A stretch of DNA of 64,000 bases from Cymbomonas tetramitiformis. Taxonomy: Eukaryota > Chlorophyta > Pyramimonadophyceae > Pyramimonadales > Pyramimonadaceae. The notes under the pieces were generated by a model. It was not told the origin of the DNA, did not search any database, and worked only from the letters and a program-made list of their open reading frames with translations. The stretch is from contig LGRX02035361.1 in NCBI GenBank assembly GCA_001247695.2, forward strand, positions 1 through 64,000, given 5' to 3'. Of the stretch, positions 57,114-64,000 are shown in pieces. The position numbers were made by a program, and so were the translations under genes. Each line of letters begins with the position of its first letter. Position 1 is the first letter of the stretch.

Positions 57114-60100
57114 TTCCCCTCGCTGAAGGAGATGACTCCCATCATAGGGCGGTATATTAGCTGTTTTCATATGACACATGAAAAACATGAATAACTCTTG
57201 GAGAATTTCGGGATAAACATCCTGGATTGGCTGTGCTTGATTGCTCTATGCCCAAGAATGACCGAAGAGATTGCTTGCCATTTTTCAGCCATATGGCGTG
57301 GAGGCTGCTTAACAACGGTTGGGTCATAAGCTAAATAGCTATGTTAGCTATGTCGGAGGCTGAATAGCCATGATTGCACAGACTTTGTCTTTCATGATGA
57401 ATAGACCTCTGAGAAATGGTGTCTGAAAATCAATTGACAATAACTCAACCTTTTGGTATGATGTAGAGCTGATGATCTTTGTTGCACTTCAATTGTTTAA
57501 TGTGCACTAATGAAATGCCTCGTGATATATAATCTCACAGAATAGGCATTGCTCAATGGCGATATGATCAGATATGTAATGATCAATGAAGACAAGATGG
57601 TTGGTATGGCTCATTCAGTAGGCATAATTACCTCAAAGAGATGCCAATACACGGATACATATCAAGACATAAGGGCAATAGGCTTATTGTATAGCCTTCA
57701 AGGCAGCTAGCATTTATGCTGCATTGGTCAGCTCAGTGGCTTTGACCTTTCTAGGTGTTGTACTCAGGCCGTGGCCTGCATATTGCATTGAGTAATCTTG
57801 ACACCTTTAATGATCCAATCAGATGATATGTATGAAGTATCAAGAATGGTTGCCCTTTTCAATGATCATCGGTGGCAGAGGCTATAGTGCTTGCACCGTG
57901 TCAGTATACAATTCTAGTCTGGATACATGCTAGACCAGATGTATACAATGTCTAGGTCTTCAAAATCAAGCTCATATGAATGTCATGGCTGATGTATGTG
58001 TCAACTTTCATGGAGTTCTGCATGGTTTGACTGTATATAGTCAGGCTTACCAAAACAAAAACAATGATGCAACTTACTTGTTTTATTATTTGTCTTTATT
58101 ATTTATTATTTATTTGGTTTTTAGTTGTATTTCTAGCTTATCATCTTCCCCCCTCAAGGAAGTGTATTGCTAGGCGGTTGTCAAGCGCCGTTCAAATACA
58201 ACAGAGGTCCGACCTCTATGTGATGACGTGGAAGCTTTCTATGAAGCTGGATAGCAGTTCTCGGGTTGCAGCCCATTGCACCGAAGGTGCATTGCAGTTA
58301 TTAGGATGCAGCCCGAATCCACGTCATCAACGTGGGTCATATAGTGCCCAAGCATGTGCTGTATATATACAACACTACCCTCCAGCGGCGAAGTGGCTTG
58401 CTATTACCATCATCGTATGCTGTGGGATATCAATATATGATCAGATTTATATATCATGTTTGTCAATATCGGAGAGATTATGTCTTCTTTAAAATCCTCA
58501 TGACTATATGTATAATGGTGCTATACTGATGTCAACACCTTCTCTCTGAGTGATTTATTGATTTCAGATGTAATGTCGTGGCATAAAATATATATGTCCA
58601 CGTCATTGGCACGAGTCATGTTGTGTCCATGCATACACGATCTTAGCGCAAGTCACAATACAGTGCCCGAGCATACGCGATTTTAGCGTAGGTCACATTG
58701 TGCCTCTAATTATTACATCTGAGAATATATGTTACTCATCTTTGTGAGTCTAGACAGCATTGTGTTGATTGCAATGCTTTCTCTGGTGACTTATATATCA
58801 CAGATTATACCAAATGTGGTGATCAGTCCAGTGCAATATTTTGTCACCGGAATGTACAGGGATTGTGAATGATTGCAATCCAGCCGGAGGAATAATCCCA
58901 ACAGCTTATTCTGTACTAATGAATTCATCGGAGTTGTACTCATTTCGACGATTCAAAAACCCATGTCATTGTAGTGATGACAACTCATGTGAATATATAG
59001 GGTTTTTATCAGAATGCTTTTATGTGATGTCAACATATTATGAACAATTCACTTGCATCTCAGGACAAAGGAGTTACGCTTGGAAGGTCTTGCATGGTGG
59101 TCACCAACAGTTATCAGCTGTTATTCGGGTGCCAATTTCTGCCTTCAGCACTGGGACTATATCAACCAGTTTTTCAACGATGCACTTGTCCTTCCCACTC
59201 TTATGTACGGCTATAGTGCCAAAGTATATCAGGTGGGATATATATATATACATTATATAACTATCATCTTCTGATCCAGGATATGCAATTAAGCATGGTA
59301 TCAGGTTATATGTTATGTATATAGTTCAGCATTCCAAACTTACTCGAGAATGTAAATGCTGAGCAAGAGTCAACTTATAGTCATTGGGATATAATTTCCC
59401 ATCCGAGTTTACACTTTGTTAGTGATGGTGGATTTTAACGTTGTACAGATTTCAACGTTACTTGTGGATGCAGTGATTTTATCAAAAGCAATCCATCAGA
59501 AATCACCAGATCGGAATATAAAATGGATATGTATGTGATCCTATCCATCTTCTTCCCTCCTTGAGGAAGTGTGAACATATAGGCAGGTCAGTTGCTTATA
59601 TACCTTATAGCTTATAGCTTATAGCTTGCAGTCCTTGTAGGAAGCAGTTTATACAGTTCTAGGGTTGTTGCCCGTAATATTATCATGTCCGTGCTGATTA
59701 CAGCATGATATATATCTGCCAAACACAAAGTGTATCCAATAAATAGGTGGCATTTAGGGCATATCTGGTTACAGTGGCCCTTTCACCCAATAATATGATT
59801 AGGGTGTTACATGATATCAGTAACCCTAATATAGGTAAAAAATAAGCAGTATAATTTTTTTGCAAAGGTTTTTAAGCAAAACTGCATTTAATACCTACAT
59901 GAATGTAAGGTGGTTTTCAGGAGGTACGTTACACCCCTGCTACACACATTTAATTTTTAGGGTGTTACAGGGCGTTACACATGCTGCCTAAATCAGGGAT
60001 TGTTATTTGATAGGTAAATATTCATTTTAGCAAAAAAAATCAATCCGAAATTTTCAAAATGTGTTTTACGTACAACATTTTGAGCGATTTATTGTTACAT

Positions 60101-60712
60101 CAATATGTATACCCCTACATATTCCGCACCCAATATCTAGGGCGTTACACGAGATATGACATATGTCATTATGATTTCTTGATACCTCAATAGGTATAAA
60201 ATCATAATTTTAAATAAAATGGGCACACATTTTTCATTTTGAAATCATGCGTGGAGCATTTTTACCCATTTTACAGCTTTTTCAGCTATCTAAAATATTG
60301 CCTCGGTGACATATCTCAGTGTATATGTGGAATGTAAAGTACAGAATCACTGGAAGGAACTTCACGTTTGCACATGACAAATTTCATAGCAAATAAGTGA
60401 GTTGTGCTGTATATCAACATTTATGGTTGACAGCATTCTGGGTTTTACTGATTCAAACCCATGCACATCAAATGTACTTTTCTGATTATGTATAGATTTA
60501 TCAACTTAAGTGGGAACATCCATTCAGGAACATCCACTTCAGTGATATTTGTCAACCTATGATTTGTTCTGAGCATAGGTCTGTGCTCTTAAGATTTATC
60601 AAAGTGATATGTCTTATTTAGAACAAATCTGGACTTTGCTGGATATAATCACAGCAACTTGACACAGCACATTTATATGTGTGTGTTATCTCGCCGTATC
60701 AGAGAATACCAT

Positions 60713-61304
60713 CTGATACGGCTATGTAGACAAGCGCCGTGAATATATTATCAGTATACAAATAAACACTGCAAAGTTGGACAGCAATGCAAGTGTACGG
60801 ATGAGCGGGTTTGTGAGTGCAGTCTCTATAAGAAGATCTGCTGAAGCACAACGCTTCCTCACTTTTGTACCATACGTCTCCCATCATCTTAGATGGTACC
60901 GCCATTGGGTTGTGAACCCGAGACGTAGGTTGAACGACCAGCATGGTAATAACGACTAGTTCGTTCATGCTGCGCATGCGAGTTCCGCGCATGCTGAAAG
61001 CCAAGATGGTTCTTGTTTGTATTCAAGATGTATCTTTGCTTTGCCATCTTCGAGTTCGACATACGAACTCTCGATGACAGGGATGCCTGATGATATGACA
61101 TTATCATCTGGCGACATGTACAGTCATCGTCGACCGTACCGACGACTGTCATATTAATATATGACGCGACTCGACATGTACAGTCATGATCGACCATACT
61201 GTCGACTGTCATAATAATATATGACATGACATGGTATGACATGTCTGACAGGTATGACACGTATGACATGTATGACACATATGTCATCGGTCATGACCCT
61301 GACA
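60713..61304 (+). repeat. Copy D of the element left end
   Basis: About 590 bp closely similar to copy A (33677-34296), starting CTGATACGGCTATG directly after the target duplication of copy 2. It breaks off at GACCCTGACAG. It appears to be a truncated element or solo end rather than part of copy 2. Confidence 0.8.
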
Positions 61305-61349
61305 GTGCCTGTTAGGGCTGCCTGGCCAAAACTCAATATTAGACATCTT

Positions 61350-61800
61350 ACCGAAATGTAATGCTACGATAGCAACCGATATTCTTGAGCGGGATTATTC
61401 AATGTATCCTCCGAAATATTTCGATATTATTTGGGCATCACCTTCGTGCACGGAATAGTCGAAAGCGCCGCTTAGAAGGGGAGTTCGAAATCGTTTATCT
61501 CTTGCGGACAATATAGTACAACGGACAATAGAGATAATCAGCTATTTTCAACCGACATATTGGTACGTTGGAAATCCTTCAGACGGCGGTATACTTCAAC
61601 ACCGTGAATTTACGATGCGTGAGTTGGAACCGTTTAAGCATACGTGTTGCTATTGTCGGTATGGATATGTGTATAGAAAGAAAAACTAACATATGGCCAA
61701 ACATTTGCACCAAATGTCACCCAAATGTCGCCTGCGACAAATCCTGGATCATCAGATCAAAAAAACGGGAACGGTTCAGAGAGACCACCGGCTAGCTGGG
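61350..61800 (+). pseudogene. Cytosine-5 DNA methyltransferase remnant of giant-virus type
   Basis: Pieces in different frames follow the order of a C5 DNA methyltransferase of the compact kind found in large algal viruses: YPPKYFDIIWASPSCTE (catalytic Cys kept, the usual P-P-C reading S-P-S-C), then a TAG; NIVQRTIEIISYFQPTYWYV and NPSDGG; then YCRYGYVYRKKTN and, in another frame, NIWPNICTKCHP with CDKSW. At least one nonsense change and two frameshifts separate them, so it is dead. It sits directly beside copy D, suggesting the element inserted into or next to viral DNA. Confidence 0.65.
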
Positions 61801-62600
61801 GTGCGAAGATCGTGTATCGCTGGACTAGAATATGCTGCATTTTCCAATCACAGACACTGTTCAAGATCGGGTCGTCTAGTTCTCGACGTGGAAAATCTGC
61901 ATTTATATTTTTCAAACGACGCGGACACGAGCACGTTTTTATAATGTTGTCCACGTCGGACCGACGCGCGTTTGCCCGAAATATTCCTTTTTAAGTCGTT
62001 TCGCACGTTCGATCAGGTGAATGTCGATTTTAATCTGATCGCGCGGACTGTGATGTATAGATTTAATAACTCGTCTGAAAATGATCGCCGGGTCATACAT
62101 CACATTGATGACTTAATGAAAGTGGAAATTTCGCTGGCAACGATGACAAGGGAACGCCAGAAAATCCTGTGTATAAATAATTTGTAATCTGACGGTGAAG
62201 ATGAGGAACTGAAACAGTGCACGGTTAGATGCACGTATATTTTAAAAATTCAAGATGAGAAGTCGGGTGATAACAAGTCCGCGTTCCTTTCTCAGAACTA
62301 AAAGCATGCACGTAGAACGCAGAGCACAAGCATACCCCTGCGTGAAGGTTATTTTTTCATCCCTGAAACGGGCGGAACAATGATTTTCGCGCAACTACTT
62401 ACGGGGAATTTTGCATATTACAACACGCAGTCCCGTGTTTCAGTCATACGCGCAGTCCCGCGTTTTAGAATGTCGTATGCGTTAGGTTTTCCCAGCCGCC
62501 AGCTTGTGACATATTGTGATGTGAGAATGCCAGCCGCTAGTTTTTTTATTTACAATATTTTACAGGTCTTACCATTTTTCTCTCTATTGCTATAACTGTT
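61801..62600. other. Region without a recognised gene
   Basis: Short overlapping ORFs (for example 61972-62187, 71 codons) are open but show no domain I recognise. They may continue the decayed viral segment. Confidence 0.5.
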
Positions 62601-62601
62601 T

Positions 62602-64000
62602 TCACACGGTATTCTCCTCGAGGATCCGGGTTGCTTCCTCCGACGTGAGGGTCTGTCTCTTAGGATTTTTCGGACACTGTCTCATGTGTCCATCTACTTT
62701 TTCGCCGTTGCACAGCCCACATATGTATGAGCGCTTCAGGTGATCTTCATATGTTTTTTTGCTGAATTCCCGGAAGGTCGGGCTGGACATCCTCAGCACA
62801 CGTCTGAGGGTCTGTAGCCCTGGGTCTTCGTTTGCACTGCCTCCGCCGTTGGCGGTGTGGTTGAGCAGAAGGGACTTCCAGATTTTGTTCATCGCTTCGA
62901 TGACCCAGGAAGAGTAGCGCACGAAACTCTTGTGCCTCTCCAAGTGAGGTACAGCGTGTGCCATAGTTGAGTGCTCGTAGCACCCGACATTGAATTTCAG
63001 GTGCTCCTGAAATACTTGGGGTTGCACCCCGCTCGCTGTGCATAACTGGCAGTACTTTTCGTAGCTTCCGAAGCAGGCTGCCATGTATCCTCGCATATTT
63101 GCGCAGATCGTGCGGTACTGCTGGATGTCCTGCTCTGATAGTTCTGACTTGGTCATCAACCGAGTCAGGGTTGCCAGATTGTCGGTCACCCGTCTCACTG
63201 CAGGATGAAACGGGTGTCCTAGCAGGATATTGTTGGTGTGCTCGGAGTCCAACATAAGAGTCTGAGAGCACGTGGCATCCCAGCCTTTCATGGGTCTTGG
63301 CTTGCCCATCTTGGTTTCGTCCGCAGTTTTTAGGTCACGGCCGATCTGCTGAGCCAGCTTCTGGAGGAAAATACCTCTCCAGTTCCGGTTCCAATTTATC
63401 AGCCAGTGACAAGCATCCATAACATACCTCTCTGGAGGAGTAAGTGTCAAAGGTGGTCCAGCTTGATTTTTGCAGGCTTGATTTATCTTTGCAATCAGTC
63501 ATGCACTGACCCCCTTGTACCCTGACCAGTTAGGAATGTCCATCCCAGAGGCAGTAAAAAGCTGGTCAAGGTCGTCCTCCACTCGTAAAATATTTAGTTC
63601 CTCTATGGTCATGTCCACGTGATATTTCTGGTTTATTTTCCCAAGACGAGTCATAACTTCCAATGTCCGTAAGTTGTTCAGTTCAGCCGCGATAATGTGG
63701 CATGTGGCATTTGGACCGAACTGACACTCAGTTCCCCATAAGCATCCCCAAGTGCCCTTCGGGCCGTTGTAGTTGTAGACATAAGCAGCCAGTGCTATGT
63801 CTGCACAAAAGAAATCCACCAGGGTGAAGGTGACGGTCTCGCCGTTGGTAGGATCAGTCACCTCCACCTCACCTCTGGGAAGCTGGTGGTCGATGTGAGC
63901 GAGAATTATTTTCATAAGTTTGAAACACTCTTTCTGGTTGTAACAGAAAGCGAGAGGACGAACTTTCAGGACGGAGTTAGCTTTCTCGTCCGGATCGATC
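62602..64000 (-). pseudogene. Transposase-like protein, partial, with one in-frame stop
   Basis: One minus frame is open from the window edge (64000) to the stop at 62602 except for a TGA at 63499-63501. The N-terminal part (RPLAFCYNQKECF, CADIALAAYVYNYNGPKGTW, GCLWGTECQFG) and the later NVGCYEHSTMAHAVPHLERH with YSSWVIEAMNK resemble uncharacterised transposase-like proteins of algae and invertebrates; I cannot assign a family. The C-terminus has a zinc-knuckle pattern CGLC..GHMRQC. The start lies outside the window. The TGA could be a true nonsense mutation; a 20-30 nt intron there seems unlikely. Confidence 0.55.

Larger units (their letters stand above)
51640..60702 (+). mobile_element. 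Large non-coding DNA element, copy 2, with defined ends
   Basis: Begins CTGATACGGC and ends GCCGTATCAG. The 10-bp sequence AGAATACCAT flanks both sides (51630-51639 and 60703-60712), a strong target duplication of Mutator-like length. The interior is colinear with copy 1, but its first 600 bp (copy C) lack the 430-bp segment that begins GATCTCCCCTCTTAAAAGAG in copies A and B. A 1.8 kb LTR element interrupts it at 55318. No transposase is visible, so it would be non-autonomous. Confidence 0.8.

Noticed and set aside
33677..61304. LTR retrotransposon bounded by copies C and D as LTRs
   Set aside because: The inverted CTGATACGGC end at 60693-60702 and the 10-bp duplication between it and copy D show that the element ends before D. 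C and D are left ends, not LTRs.

Overview
The window is nuclear DNA of an intron-rich eukaryote. GT-AG introns, a multi-domain membrane receptor, several classes of nested transposons and an assembly gap (20 N at 31251-31270) exclude a bacterium or organelle. Cysteine-rich GCC2/GCC3-type receptors, gag-only LTR elements and giant-virus-like debris suggest a green alga of prasinophyte type (Cymbomonas-like); this is inference, since no rRNA or barcode gene is present.

Region 1 (1-19111, GC-rich). A 1.7 kb array of a 22-bp repeat is followed by one very large minus-strand gene (start near 19111, stop 1751). I could chain most of about 22 exons by splice sites and reading phase. The product, roughly 2,000 residues, reads as a signal peptide, the whole ectodomain of a voltage-gated calcium channel alpha2/delta subunit (VWA_N, VWA, Cache, C-terminal alpha2 region), GCC2/GCC3 cysteine repeats, eight membrane segments and a cytosolic tail with EF-hand-like motifs. 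Its introns hold several minisatellites, one of them strongly G-rich.

Region 2 (19.3-31.75 kb). A palindromic GGTTATAT array encloses a hAT fragment. Next comes an 11.3 kb DNA transposon (20467-31751) with 89-bp perfect inverted ends and a 10-bp target duplication. It carries a four-exon, 1,207-residue SWIM zinc-finger protein that is probably its transposase. A young gag-only LTR retrotransposon (26732-30392, 5-bp duplication) sits inside it.

Region 3 (31.8-33.7 kb). A single-exon gene for a secreted EGF/C-type-lectin protein.

Region 4 (33.7-61.3 kb, AT-rich). Two direct copies of a large, apparently non-coding DNA element. The second copy has CTGATACGGC ends and a 10-bp duplication. Each copy is interrupted by a different transposon: copy 1 by a 6.4 kb hAT element (8-bp duplication) that itself holds a 2.3 kb inverted-repeat element, and copy 2 by a 1.8 kb gene-poor LTR element (5-bp duplication). 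Each copy serves as the empty site for the other, so the insertions can be placed to the base.

Region 5 (61.3-64 kb). A broken giant-virus-like cytosine-5 DNA methyltransferase, then a minus-strand transposase-like ORF that runs off the window and has one in-frame TGA.
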